DNA from: a bacterium
GTDB lineage: Bacteria; Chloroflexota; Anaerolineae; Caldilineales; Caldilineaceae
Length of the DNA stretch: 64,000 nt
Direction: 5' to 3'
NCBI GenBank assembly: GCA_016124945.1
Contig: WGMT01000058.1
Location: 62,001 to 126,000, forward strand
Shown here: piece after piece, positions 49,093 to 57,193 of the stretch
Numbering within the stretch: the stretch's first letter is position 1
Layout: each line of letters starts with the position of its first letter
Position numbers and translations under genes: made by a program
The notes under the pieces: model-generated
Database searches by the model: none
The model's input: only the letters and a program-made list of their open reading frames with translations
Told to the model about the DNA's origin: nothing

Positions 49093-50439
49093 ATGTCCAA
49101 CGTGATCATCACCGTCGATCTGGGGTTTGGCGATGTCGGCAAGGGGTCCATCGTCGACTACCTCACCCGCGTTCACGATGCACATACCGTTGTGCGTTTT
49201 AACGGCGGCGCGCAGGCCGCCCACCGCGTCGTCACCGCGGACGGGCGCGCTCACGTCTTTTCGCAGTTCGGCAGCGGCACACTCGCCGGCGCGCGGACGC
49301 ACCTCTCGCGCTTCATGTTGCTCGATCCCCTGGCCATGGCGGCGGAAGCAGCGCACCTGCAAACCTTAGGCGTCGCCGATCCCTTTGCCCGCACCACCAT
49401 CGACGCCGACGCCCTGCTCATCACCCCTTTCACCCGCGCCATCAACCGCCTGCGCGAACTAGCGCGCCGCGGCCAGCGCCACGGCAGTTGCGGCGTCGGC
49501 ATCGGTGAAACCATGATCGATGCCCTGCAACATGGGGATCAGGTGCCCCGTGCGGGCGATCTGTTGGATTTGGGGAAATTGCGTGAGAAGCTTCGTTTTG
49601 TACGTGAGCTTAACCTGGGGAAGTTGACGGGGATTTCGCATCAATTGCCCGAGGACGACGTCGTCGCCGCCGAACAATCGATCCTCGTCGACGACGAAAG
49701 CATTGACTGGCTGCTCGCCGAGTACAGCGTCCTGGCGCAGCGGCTGCGCGTGGTGCCGGGCGATTCTTTGCACGATCTCCTGCGCCAACCGGGGACGGTG
49801 ATCTTTGAAGCGGCGCAGGGCGTCCTCCTCGACGAGTGGCGCGGCTTTCACCCGCACACCACCTGGAGCACCACCACCACCGCCAACGCCGACCAACTCC
49901 TGGCCGAAGCGGACTTTGTCGGTCCTATCACCCGCCTGGGTATCACCCGCGCCTACACCACCCGCCACGGTGCCGGCCCGCTGGTCACAGAAGATCCCGT
50001 CCTCACCGCCGCTTTGCCCGACAGCGCCAACATCTTCGGTGCGTGGCAGCAGGGCTTCCGCCTCGGCTGGCTCGATGCCGTCCTCTTGCGCTACGCCGCC
50101 GCAGTGACAGCTCCACTGGACGGCGTAGCCGTCACCTGCCTGGATCGGCTGGCCGGCCTGCCCGAAATCAAGATCTGCCGCAGCTACAGCCACGAACCCT
50201 TCAGCGTGGATCGCATCCAACCGTCGGCCAATCCCCACAATCTGGCCTACCAGACCCAAATCACCCGTGCCCTGGCCCGCTGCACGCCGATCTACGACAC
50301 CGTCCACAGCCCCTTCGATCTCCTGCCCCACATCGCAGACGCCGTCGCTGCGCCCGTCACCTTGATCTCAACCGGCGAAACCGCCGCCCACAAGGAAGCA
50401 TTTGACACCGCAAAGGCGCAAAGAACGCAGAGAGTGTAA
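49093..50439 (+). CDS. Divergent adenylosuccinate synthetase homologue
   Basis: 448 residues. The PurA plan is clear: GFGDVGKGSIVDYL (GDEGKG in PurA, 13-18), NGGAQAAH (NGGxNAGH, 37-44), HGSCGVGIGETMID (the TTGRGIGPAYxDK loop) and FEAAQGVLLDEWRGF (FEGAQGxLLDIDHG, near 239). The catalytic Asp and His are kept, but many substrate-contact residues differ, so it may use a nucleotide other than IMP or an amino acid other than Asp. The last ~11 codons (TAKAQRTQRV) are repeat-derived. AGGAGG lies close before the ATG. A true purA may lie elsewhere. Confidence 0.78.
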   Translation: MSNVIITVDLGFGDVGKGSIVDYLTRVHDAHTVVRFNGGAQAAHRVVTADGRAHVFSQFGSGTLAGARTHLSRFMLLDPLAMAAEAAHLQTLGVADPFARTTIDADALLITPFTRAINRLRELARRGQRHGSCGVGIGETMIDALQHGDQVPRAGDLLDLGKLREKLRFVRELNLGKLTGISHQLPEDDVVAAEQSILVDDESIDWLLAEYSVLAQRLRVVPGDSLHDLLRQPGTVIFEAAQGVLLDEWRGFHPHTTWSTTTTANADQLLAEADFVGPITRLGITRAYTTRHGAGPLVTEDPVLTAALPDSANIFGAWQQGFRLGWLDAVLLRYAAAVTAPLDGVAVTCLDRLAGLPEIKICRSYSHEPFSVDRIQPSANPHNLAYQTQITRALARCTPIYDTVHSPFDLLPHIADAVAAPVTLISTGETAAHKEAFDTAKAQRTQRV

Positions 50440-50553
50440 ACACAGATTTGCACAGGTTCCAGAGAAAGTCGGAAAAATCTGTGTTTATCTGTGAAATCTG
50501 TGTTCCCTTTTCCTTTTCCTTTGCGCCTTTGCGCCTTTGCGCCTTTGCGGTGA
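50406..50553. repeat. Inverted repeat between convergent genes, over a stop codon
   Basis: CACCGCAAAGGCGCAAAG at the left faces a GCGCCTTTGCGCCTTTGCGG array at the right, with CACAGATTT/AAATCTGTG arms inside. It encodes the last codons and the stop of the PurA-like gene. It is placed where a bidirectional terminator would be expected. Confidence 0.88.
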
Positions 50554-50564
50554 ATCTCTGCTCG

Positions 50565-51887
50565 CTACTTCCACTGGAGCGCGAGGCGGCTGCGTACTTC
50601 GCCGTCGAGCGACGTGTAGAGGATCGTCTGCCCGTCGATCACCACCAGATCGCCGTGACCGACGCCTACATTGCCCGGCTGATCCACCAGGATGGGGTTG
50701 GCGTCGAAGGTTTCCCACGGGCCGTCGATCTGGTCGGTGAGGCTGCGCGCCAGGCCGATGGTGAACTGCGTGTCCCCGCCCGCGCCGGGGGTAGGACCGC
50801 GCACGCCTTCGTAGAGCATGTAATAGCGGTCGCCGATCTTCTGTATTTTGGCCGAGCTGATGGTGCGGAAATCGAAATAGGGGTTGGTCTCGGGGCCATC
50901 CAGATCGATGGGGCCGTAGGTTTCTGTGCCGGTGAAGAGTGGATTGGCCGAACACTTTTCAAAGCGGTCGAGGGTGGTGTCCACCGAGCCTTTGTAGCAG
51001 CCCATCGCGCCCGGATTCTGCCCCAGCGCCACAAAAATGTAAAGCATGTTGTCTTCGTAGTGCAGCCCCGGCGGGCCACCCACCAGACATTGATAATCGT
51101 AGTTCACATGCGGATGCACGCCGATGCTCTCTGCCTTGGTGCAATCGCGGAACCAGTAATGCCAGATACCGGTAAGCGGCACCTGCCCCACCCGCGTCCA
51201 GTTGACGCCGTCGGTAGAGTCGGCTTTGAAGACCATGCCGCGATACTCGTAGACGAGGTGGAGCGTCTCGCCGTCCCAGGCCACGCGTGGATACTGCTGC
51301 TGATCAATGTGATCCTGTTCCGAATTACACGGGCACTGATTGCAGGGGATGTTGCACACCGGGCTGTCGAGGTTGAACGAGTAGCCGCCGTCAGTGGACC
51401 GGTAGATCACCAGGCAGCCGGGAAAGGGGACGGGATCGCCACATTGGTCCACCACTCCCGCCGACTGGTCGCTGGCATGCACATAGCTCCACATCTCCCC
51501 ATTGGACATAATGATCGTCTCCGACTCGCCCATGGGCAGGCCGGTGTCGATCACTTCCATCACGAATTCGGCGGTCCCGTCCCAAAAATCGGCCAGGGTG
51601 GGGTGTCCATCGGCGGGGGGATCGGGCTGGAAGATTAACTCCGGCAACGGCGTCGCCGTTGGCGAAGTGCTGGCGTCTTGTTCCGCCGGCCTGGACTCGG
51701 TCATGGACGTCGCCGTGGCAACCGGTGCGGTCGGCGCTGCTTCGGTGACCGGCGTCGGCGTCGGTTCGATGTCAAGCGGCCCGCAGCCCACAACGAGCGC
51801 TGTCAGCGCAAGCAAAAAGAAAAAACGAAGAGAACGGCGCGGCAAAGCCGAGATCCACATGTGTAGGTTTGGGTTTGGCAGATTCAT
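50565..51887 (-). CDS. Secreted lipoprotein, probable beta-propeller (glycosidase/sialidase-like)
   Basis: 440 residues from the ATG at 51887; the frame is open further upstream without a credible start. A hydrophobic signal ends in the lipobox LVVGC, then comes a Thr/Pro/Ala-rich linker of about 60 residues. The rest is built of repeated strands such as VIYRSTDGGYSFNL, PRVAWDGETLHLVYEYRG, ADSTDGVNWTRVG and RYYMLYEGVRG, typical of five-bladed propellers and sialidase-like BNR repeats. A CNIPCNQCPCN cluster may form disulfides. No catalytic residues can be assigned. Confidence 0.72.
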   Translation of the reverse strand: MNLPNPNLHMWISALPRRSLRFFFLLALTALVVGCGPLDIEPTPTPVTEAAPTAPVATATSMTESRPAEQDASTSPTATPLPELIFQPDPPADGHPTLADFWDGTAEFVMEVIDTGLPMGESETIIMSNGEMWSYVHASDQSAGVVDQCGDPVPFPGCLVIYRSTDGGYSFNLDSPVCNIPCNQCPCNSEQDHIDQQQYPRVAWDGETLHLVYEYRGMVFKADSTDGVNWTRVGQVPLTGIWHYWFRDCTKAESIGVHPHVNYDYQCLVGGPPGLHYEDNMLYIFVALGQNPGAMGCYKGSVDTTLDRFEKCSANPLFTGTETYGPIDLDGPETNPYFDFRTISSAKIQKIGDRYYMLYEGVRGPTPGAGGDTQFTIGLARSLTDQIDGPWETFDANPILVDQPGNVGVGHGDLVVIDGQTILYTSLDGEVRSRLALQWK

Positions 51888-51994
51888 ACTCACACAAAAT
51901 GATGAAAAATGATGGGTTGGATTAGGCACGCAGGCAGTATAGGCGGATAGGGTCCGCTTCTGCAAAGACGCGGTCTCTAAATGCAGCAAGTATA

Positions 51995-52074
51995 GATCCA
52001 CAGATTACACGGATGAAAAGGATTTCAGAGGATTTTTCTTCTCCGAATCCTTTCATCCGTGTAATCTGTGGATC
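51995..52074. repeat. Perfect 24-bp inverted CACAGATT repeat
   Basis: The arms 51995-52018 and 52051-52074 are exact complements (GATCCACAGATTACACGGAT and on). It lies upstream of the regulator promoter, in the gap between divergent genes. Confidence 0.92.
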
Positions 52075-52096
52075 ATTTTCATTCCCCTCTTGACTT

Positions 52097-52141
52097 TTCT
52101 CATTATTGATAATAAGCTGAATGCGTTATCAATAATGAGAA
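52097..52141. promoter_or_regulatory. Operator of the HTH regulator gene
   Basis: A perfect 16-bp inverted repeat (TTCTCATTATTGATAA at 52097-52112, complement at 52126-52141) with a 13-bp spacer. A TTGACT at 52090-52095 stands directly before it, so the palindrome covers the expected promoter. It ends 11 bp before the regulator's ATG. Autoregulation is the likely meaning. Confidence 0.8.
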
Positions 52142-52152
52142 AAGGTGCTGCA

Positions 52153-52713
52153 ATGACAGAAAATAAACTTGATCTCATCTTCCATCCTATCCGCATCCGG
52201 CTGATGACCGAACTATCCGGCCGACGCATGACGACGGCGCAGTTGCGCGAAGCCATGCCCGATGTGGCGCAGGCCACACTTTACCGTCACGTGAAGCGGC
52301 TGCTCGGCGGCGGCATGATCGAAGTGGTGGACGAGCAGGTGGTGAATGGGGCCACGGAGCGCACTTACGCCCTGATCCCCGGCCAGGACAGCCTCACCGA
52401 CGCCGATCTGCAAGGGTTGACGGCAGACGAGCACGTGCACAACTTTTCGCTCTTTTCCACGCTGCTCATTGACGCTTTCCAACGCTATGTGGAACAGGCC
52501 GATCTCAACGCCCTCATCGCCGACGGCCTGAGCTACAACCGCGCCGTCATCTACCTGGATGATGCTGAACGGGTGGCGTTTCAGCAGCAGGTGGTGGCGC
52601 TGTTACGCAGCGTCATGTCCAATCCGCCGTCCCCGGCGCGGCGGCGCTATACGCTGGCCTCTATCGTGATCCCCGACGAAAGGAACAAATCTGATGAATC
52701 TGGTAACGACTGA
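52153..52713 (+). CDS. HTH transcriptional regulator (ArsR/PadR-like winged helix)
   Basis: 186 residues from the ATG at 52153 with AAAGGTG ahead of it. The N-terminal winged helix (1-75) has IFHPIRIRLMTELSGRRMTT as entry helices and QATLYRHVKRLLGGGMIEVV as the recognition helix. The rest is helical and may dimerise. Its 3' end overlaps the hydrolase gene by 20 bp, so it likely controls that gene together with itself through the palindrome at 52097-52141. Confidence 0.85.
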   Translation: MTENKLDLIFHPIRIRLMTELSGRRMTTAQLREAMPDVAQATLYRHVKRLLGGGMIEVVDEQVVNGATERTYALIPGQDSLTDADLQGLTADEHVHNFSLFSTLLIDAFQRYVEQADLNALIADGLSYNRAVIYLDDAERVAFQQQVVALLRSVMSNPPSPARRRYTLASIVIPDERNKSDESGND

Positions 52714-53485
52714 AACAGGACCGAAAGACGCGCCCACCATTCTCTTTTTGCATGGGATGGGCGTGAGCAGTTGGATGTGGACAGAACAGGTGGAAGCCCT
52801 ATCGGATCGCTATCACTGCGTCACGGTGGACCTGCCTGGCAACGGTGAAAGCTACCAGCAGACGTGGACGTCAATGTCCGATACGGCAGCGCAGGTAGCG
52901 GACGTGATCCGCTTGCTGGGGACTGGTCAACGCGCGCATGTGGTGGGCCTGTCGCTGGGCGGATACACGGCGCTGCGTCTGCTGGCCGAACATCCCGACG
53001 TGGTGCTTTCGACGTTGGTGAGCGGGGTGACAGTGCGTCCACTGTCGCGTTTTTACAAGATGCTGACGCCGTTGATGGCGGGCATGTACCAGTGGGATTT
53101 TCTGATCAACCTGTCGGCGAAGATGATGCAGTTGCCCGACGAGGCGGCTGTCCTCTTCAAACGGGACACCAAGCGGCTTAGCAAAGAGACGACGGAACGC
53201 GTCTATGCCGAGGTGATGGATTTTCAACTGCCTCCTGCGTTGAAATCGCGTACCCAGCCGATCCTGGCAGTGGCGGGCGACAAAGAGACCCGCCCCATCC
53301 TCGACAGCCTGGGCGATTTTCTCACTCTACCCACGGCGGCGACGGCGATTGCGCCCAATGCCCACCACGCCTGGAACGGTGAACATCCGCAACTCTTCTC
53401 CGACATGATCGCGACGTGGATCGAAGGGCGTCCGCTGCCGGCGGCGTTGCAGGTGCAGTCTGCTTTGGCCAAGATGGCTGCCTAA
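52694..53485 (+). CDS. Alpha/beta hydrolase
   Basis: 263 residues. The oxyanion-hole motif HGMG follows the first strand (LFLHGMGVSSWMW), the nucleophile elbow is GLSLGG, and the catalytic His is in NAHHAWN near residue 218. A cap region lies around 130-190. No signal peptide. Esterase, thioesterase or C-C hydrolase activity cannot be separated by sequence. AAGGA in the 3' end of the regulator gene serves as its ribosome-binding site. Confidence 0.87.
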   Translation: MNLVTTETGPKDAPTILFLHGMGVSSWMWTEQVEALSDRYHCVTVDLPGNGESYQQTWTSMSDTAAQVADVIRLLGTGQRAHVVGLSLGGYTALRLLAEHPDVVLSTLVSGVTVRPLSRFYKMLTPLMAGMYQWDFLINLSAKMMQLPDEAAVLFKRDTKRLSKETTERVYAEVMDFQLPPALKSRTQPILAVAGDKETRPILDSLGDFLTLPTAATAIAPNAHHAWNGEHPQLFSDMIATWIEGRPLPAALQVQSALAKMAA

Positions 53486-53615
53486 GCGTGGGAACATGAA
53501 TGCCATTCGGAATCACTGAGACTGTAAGCAGCCTACTCGCAATTGGGCGGTATGGTGGGTATACTGGTTTGACCAATCCCATTGTTCAATTCACCGTACG
53601 CGAAAGGAAACCATC

Positions 53616-54008
53616 ATGGCTTCGATTCCCAGCAGCCACGAAGATATTTTCAAGAAGAAGTCGTTTGCCCACATTGCCACCGTCGGCGAAAACGGCATCC
53701 CGCAGGTGACGCCGGTGTGGATCGACTACGACGGTGAGCACATCCTCTTTAACACCGCTCGAGGACGTGTCAAGGATCGCAAACTCAAGGCCAACCCCAC
53801 CATCGCCCTTAGCGTGCAAGATCCCGACAATCCCTACCGCTACGTCGGTTTGCAGGGCAAGGTGGTGGGCGACACTGAGGAAGGGGCCGAAGCGCACATC
53901 AACGCCCTCTCGCACAAGTACAATGGTCGCGACTACCCCAATTTGCAGGAAGGCGAAGTACGCGTCATCTACAAAATCCAACCCGAGAAAGTGTGGACGA
54001 TGGGTTGA
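53616..54008 (+). CDS. PPOX-class flavin/F420-binding oxidoreductase
   Basis: 130 residues, the usual size of single-domain pyridoxamine-5'-phosphate-oxidase-fold proteins. FAHIATVGENGIPQVTPVWI and ILFNTARGRVKDRKLKANP are the characteristic strand-turn segments that bind FMN or F420. A likely role is reduction of a small substrate, but none can be named. AAAGGAA precedes the ATG. A possible -10 box TATACT is at 53550-53555. Confidence 0.88.
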   Translation: MASIPSSHEDIFKKKSFAHIATVGENGIPQVTPVWIDYDGEHILFNTARGRVKDRKLKANPTIALSVQDPDNPYRYVGLQGKVVGDTEEGAEAHINALSHKYNGRDYPNLQEGEVRVIYKIQPEKVWTMG

Positions 54009-54035
54009 TAGGCTTCTGCATGGTAAAATAATGCC

Positions 54036-54875
54036 ATGCACACAGACCACGACCTCCGATCCAAAACTCAGGGTGCAAATGTACATCCCCCTGCCGCCCG
54101 TGTTTCCTGGCGCCATGTTGCGTTGCCGGTGGAACACGGCGGCTGGGGCTTTTTGTTGGAGCCGATCTTGTTGGGCCTGCTGTTGGTGCCGACACCGGCG
54201 GCCGCGCTGGTGGCATTGTCGATGACGGCGGCCTTTTTGCTGCGCCAGCCTGTGAAGATTCTCCTTGTGGATCTGCGCCGTGGTCGTACTTTTGCGCGGA
54301 CACGCTTGGCGTGGCGTTTTGCTTCTCTCTATACCGTCCTTGCGGCGATTGGTGTCGGTTTCACGCTCTATCTTGCCGGCGGCGACTGGTTGTTGCCTCC
54401 GCTGTTGGCGCTTCCCTTTGGCCTGATCTTTCTCTATTATGATTTTTCACAGCCGGGGCGCACATGGCAGGCAGAATTGACCGCGCCGGTTGCACTGGCG
54501 TCGGGTGTGGCCGGCATGGCGTTGATCGATGGCTGGTATTTGGGGCCGAGTCTGGCGCTGTGGGCGCTGTTGGCGGCGCGGTCGGTGCCGTCGATCCTCT
54601 ACGTGCGCGCCCGTTTGCGCCTGGATCGGGGCAAGGAACCGGATCGGATTGTGCCGGTGCTGGCCCACGTCATCGCCATCCTCACGGTGGCCGAACTGGC
54701 ACAGTTGAACCTGCTGCCCTGGCTTGCGCTCGCGCCTTTCGTCGTCCTTTTGATTCGCGCCGCGCATGGACTCTCGAAACGGCGCTGGATGGTCAGCGTG
54801 AAGAGCATCGGCTTCACCGAGTTGGGGCTGGGGATCTTCACCGTGCTTGTCGTTTCCATTGGATATTGGATCTAG
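54036..54875 (+). CDS. YwiC-like membrane protein
   Basis: 279 residues with seven or eight hydrophobic segments. The motif ALPVEHGGWGFLLEPILLGLL at the first helix is the hallmark of the YwiC-like family. The function of this family is not established; some members sit near respiratory genes, which is not the case here. It starts 27 bp after the PPOX gene. Confidence 0.82.
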   Translation: MHTDHDLRSKTQGANVHPPAARVSWRHVALPVEHGGWGFLLEPILLGLLLVPTPAAALVALSMTAAFLLRQPVKILLVDLRRGRTFARTRLAWRFASLYTVLAAIGVGFTLYLAGGDWLLPPLLALPFGLIFLYYDFSQPGRTWQAELTAPVALASGVAGMALIDGWYLGPSLALWALLAARSVPSILYVRARLRLDRGKEPDRIVPVLAHVIAILTVAELAQLNLLPWLALAPFVVLLIRAAHGLSKRRWMVSVKSIGFTELGLGIFTVLVVSIGYWI

Positions 54876-54920
54876 GCTAAATTCTTCCTTTGTGCATCTT
54901 CGTATGCCCTCATGGATCCC

Positions 54921-54962
54921 TGCTAACCGCTACCTGCTAACCGCTACCTGCTAACCGCTAAC
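54921..54962. repeat. Tandem GCTAACC/GCTACCT heptamer array
   Basis: About six alternating 7-bp units that end directly before the AAAGGAA ribosome-binding site of the O-methyltransferase gene. Confidence 0.93.
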
Positions 54963-54975
54963 GAAAGGAAACTGA

Positions 54976-55638
54976 ATGTCCACGCGAACTTATCAAATCG
55001 GTGAAGAGTTACACCGTCATCTCATGGAGACGACGGTACGTGATATGGATGTGATGCAACGTCTGCGCGCCCGTACTGCGGCGATGGCCGAAGGGGGCAT
55101 GCAGATTTCGCCCGAGCAAGGACAGTTCATGCAGTTCTTGATCAAGGCGATTGGGGCCAAACGCTGCCTGGAGATTGGCACCTTCACCGGGTATAGCGCG
55201 CTGGTGGTTGCCCTCGCCCTGCCCGAAGATGGTGAGATCATCGCCTGCGATGTCAGCGACGAGTTTACGTCGGTTGGGCGGCCATTCTGGCTGGAGGCGG
55301 GCGTTGCGCACAAGATCGATCTGCGCATCGGGCCGGGGCTGGATTCCTTGCGCACCCTGCTTGACGAGGGACACGCTGCTTCCTTCGACTTTGCCTTCAT
55401 CGACGCCGACAAGCCCAACTATCCTCACTACTACGAACTGTGCCTGGAATTGGTGCGTCCTGGTGGTGTAATCGGCATCGACAACACGCTGTGGGGCGGT
55501 CGCATTGCCGATCTCTCGCACCAGGACGAAAGCACACACATGATCCGCACCCTCAACGAACGCATTCGCAACGACGATCGCGTAGACATGAGCCTGGTGC
55601 CCATCGGCGACGGGTTGATGCTTGCATGCAAACGGTAA
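54976..55638 (+). CDS. O-methyltransferase, caffeoyl-CoA OMT family
   Basis: 220 residues. CLEIGTFTGYSALVVALAL is motif I with SAM binding; DFAFIDADKPNYPHYYELCL carries the metal-binding Asp residues; VIGIDNTLWGG is the next conserved loop. Bacterial members methylate catechol-like hydroxyls. The next gene, an MFS transporter, overlaps its end by 13 bp, so the product or substrate may be exported by it. Confidence 0.92.
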   Translation: MSTRTYQIGEELHRHLMETTVRDMDVMQRLRARTAAMAEGGMQISPEQGQFMQFLIKAIGAKRCLEIGTFTGYSALVVALALPEDGEIIACDVSDEFTSVGRPFWLEAGVAHKIDLRIGPGLDSLRTLLDEGHAASFDFAFIDADKPNYPHYYELCLELVRPGGVIGIDNTLWGGRIADLSHQDESTHMIRTLNERIRNDDRVDMSLVPIGDGLMLACKR

Positions 55639-56984
55639 CCACTGCTTCACGCCGCCGGCGCGGCCTCATGGATTGGCAACCGATGCGCTGGATTTTACGC
55701 CTGGACGACGTTGTCCCCGAACGCACCGACGCAGACGTGGAAGCTGAGGTAGAGCGCAACTACCCTTGGAACTTCGCCGTCAATGTGATCGACGGCGGTT
55801 TCTTCTTTTTTGCGCTCAGCTTTGCCTCGTCGAGTACGATTTTGCCGCTCTTTGTGAGCAAACTTTCCGACAACCCGCTGTTGATCGGTCTGGTAGCGGT
55901 GCTGGCGCAGGCCGGCTGGCATCTGCCCCAACTCTTCACCGCGGGGACAATTGAACGCACGGCGCGCAAGAAGCCGTGGGTGGTGAACCTGGGGCTGATC
56001 ACCGAGCGCATCCCGGTGATGTTGTGGCCGGTGGCAGCGCTACTGGCGCTGGTTTCGCCGACTGCCGCGTTGCTCCTCTTCTTCTTCACCTTTGCGCTGC
56101 ATCAGTTCGGCGCGGGTGTGGTTGCCCCCGCCTGGCAAGACATGATCGCCAACTGCTTTCCCGTCAACCGGCGTGGTCGCTTCATGGGGATCATGTCTTT
56201 TCTGGGGACGGCGGCAGGCGCGGCTGGGGCGATAGTCAGCGGGCAGATTCTGGAACGGCAAGCCTTCCCCTACAACTTCGCCATTTTGTTTGGGCTGTGT
56301 GCGCTCTTCATTTTTCTTAGTTGGATCGCCATCGCCCTGACCCGCGAGCCGGTGCGTGGCGTTGACGCTGATACCATGCAAGATGTGGACATCCGCCGCA
56401 AGCTTGGGCGCATCCTCCGCAGCGACCATCATTTCCGTCGCTTCTTTGTGGCGCGCCTGCTCATTGCCCTGGGATCCATGGGGCTGGGTTTTGTCACCGT
56501 GGCCGCCGTCACCCGCTTTGACCTGCCCGATCAGGTTGTGGGCTACTTCACCGTTGCCCTGCTCGTGGGGCAGACCGCAGGGAATCTTTTCCTCGGGCTG
56601 TTGGCCGACCGTTTCGGCCACAAGCTTTCGTTGGAACTGGGCTGCTGGACGGCGGTGCTGGCCTTCGTCCTGGCCTGGTGGGCGCCCACAGCAGAATGGT
56701 TCTATGTGATCTTCTTCTTACTGGGTGCGTACACTGCCTCCACCATCGTCTCCGGCCTGATGATTGTGATGGAATACGCCGGCCGCACCAAGCGCCCTAC
56801 CTACGCCGGCATCACCAACACCGGGCTTGGTGCTGTCAACCTGGTTGCGCCCCTCATCGGCGGCTGGATCGCGTTGACGGGTTACAATTGGCTCTTCGCC
56901 GTCTGCACCGTCATCGCGCTGATGGGGACGCTGCTGTTGCGCTTTGGGGTACAGGATCCGCGGCATATGATTCGTGATTCGTGA
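55626..56984 (+). CDS. MFS transporter
   Basis: 452 residues from the ATG at 55626, inside the end of the methyltransferase gene; an ATG at 55668 is an alternative. About twelve membrane helices. The Major Facilitator loop after TM2 is loosely kept (NRRGRFMGIMSFLGTAAGA in the middle part). Substrate unknown. The last codons, reading MIRDS, come from a GATTCGTGATTCGTG repeat. Confidence 0.85.
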   Translation: MQTVTTASRRRRGLMDWQPMRWILRLDDVVPERTDADVEAEVERNYPWNFAVNVIDGGFFFFALSFASSSTILPLFVSKLSDNPLLIGLVAVLAQAGWHLPQLFTAGTIERTARKKPWVVNLGLITERIPVMLWPVAALLALVSPTAALLLFFFTFALHQFGAGVVAPAWQDMIANCFPVNRRGRFMGIMSFLGTAAGAAGAIVSGQILERQAFPYNFAILFGLCALFIFLSWIAIALTREPVRGVDADTMQDVDIRRKLGRILRSDHHFRRFFVARLLIALGSMGLGFVTVAAVTRFDLPDQVVGYFTVALLVGQTAGNLFLGLLADRFGHKLSLELGCWTAVLAFVLAWWAPTAEWFYVIFFLLGAYTASTIVSGLMIVMEYAGRTKRPTYAGITNTGLGAVNLVAPLIGGWIALTGYNWLFAVCTVIALMGTLLLRFGVQDPRHMIRDS

Positions 56985-56990
56985 TTCGTG
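56967..56990. repeat. ATTCGTG heptamer repeat over the MFS stop codon
   Basis: Three copies of GATTCGT, the reverse complement of the array at 57068-57184. Together they can form a long hairpin. Confidence 0.88.
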
Positions 56991-57067
56991 TTGCGTGGGC
57001 AGAAAAAATTGCTGCTTGATTAGACGCTTGCCAATGTGCAAGTTTGCAGGTGACAGCCAACAATCGT

Positions 57068-57184
57068 TCACGAATCACGAATCACGAATCACGAATCACG
57101 AATCACGAATCACGAATCACGAATCACGAATCACGAATCACGAATCACGAATCACGAATCACGAATCACGAATCACGAATCACG
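57068..57184. repeat. Long tandem heptamer array, unit CACGAAT
   Basis: About 16.7 exact copies of a 7-bp unit over 117 bp, with no interruption. It ends 10 bp before the next ATG. There are no spacers, so it is not a CRISPR array. Confidence 0.97.
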
Positions 57185-57193
57185 GGATAACCC

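Noticed and set aside
49093-50439. Phage-type PurZ for 2-aminoadenine DNA
   Set aside because: The catalytic Asp of the GDxGKG loop is kept, whereas PurZ proteins have replaced it. No phage genes nearby.
57068-57184. CRISPR array
   Set aside because: The units are directly adjacent 7-bp repeats without spacers, and no cas gene is near.
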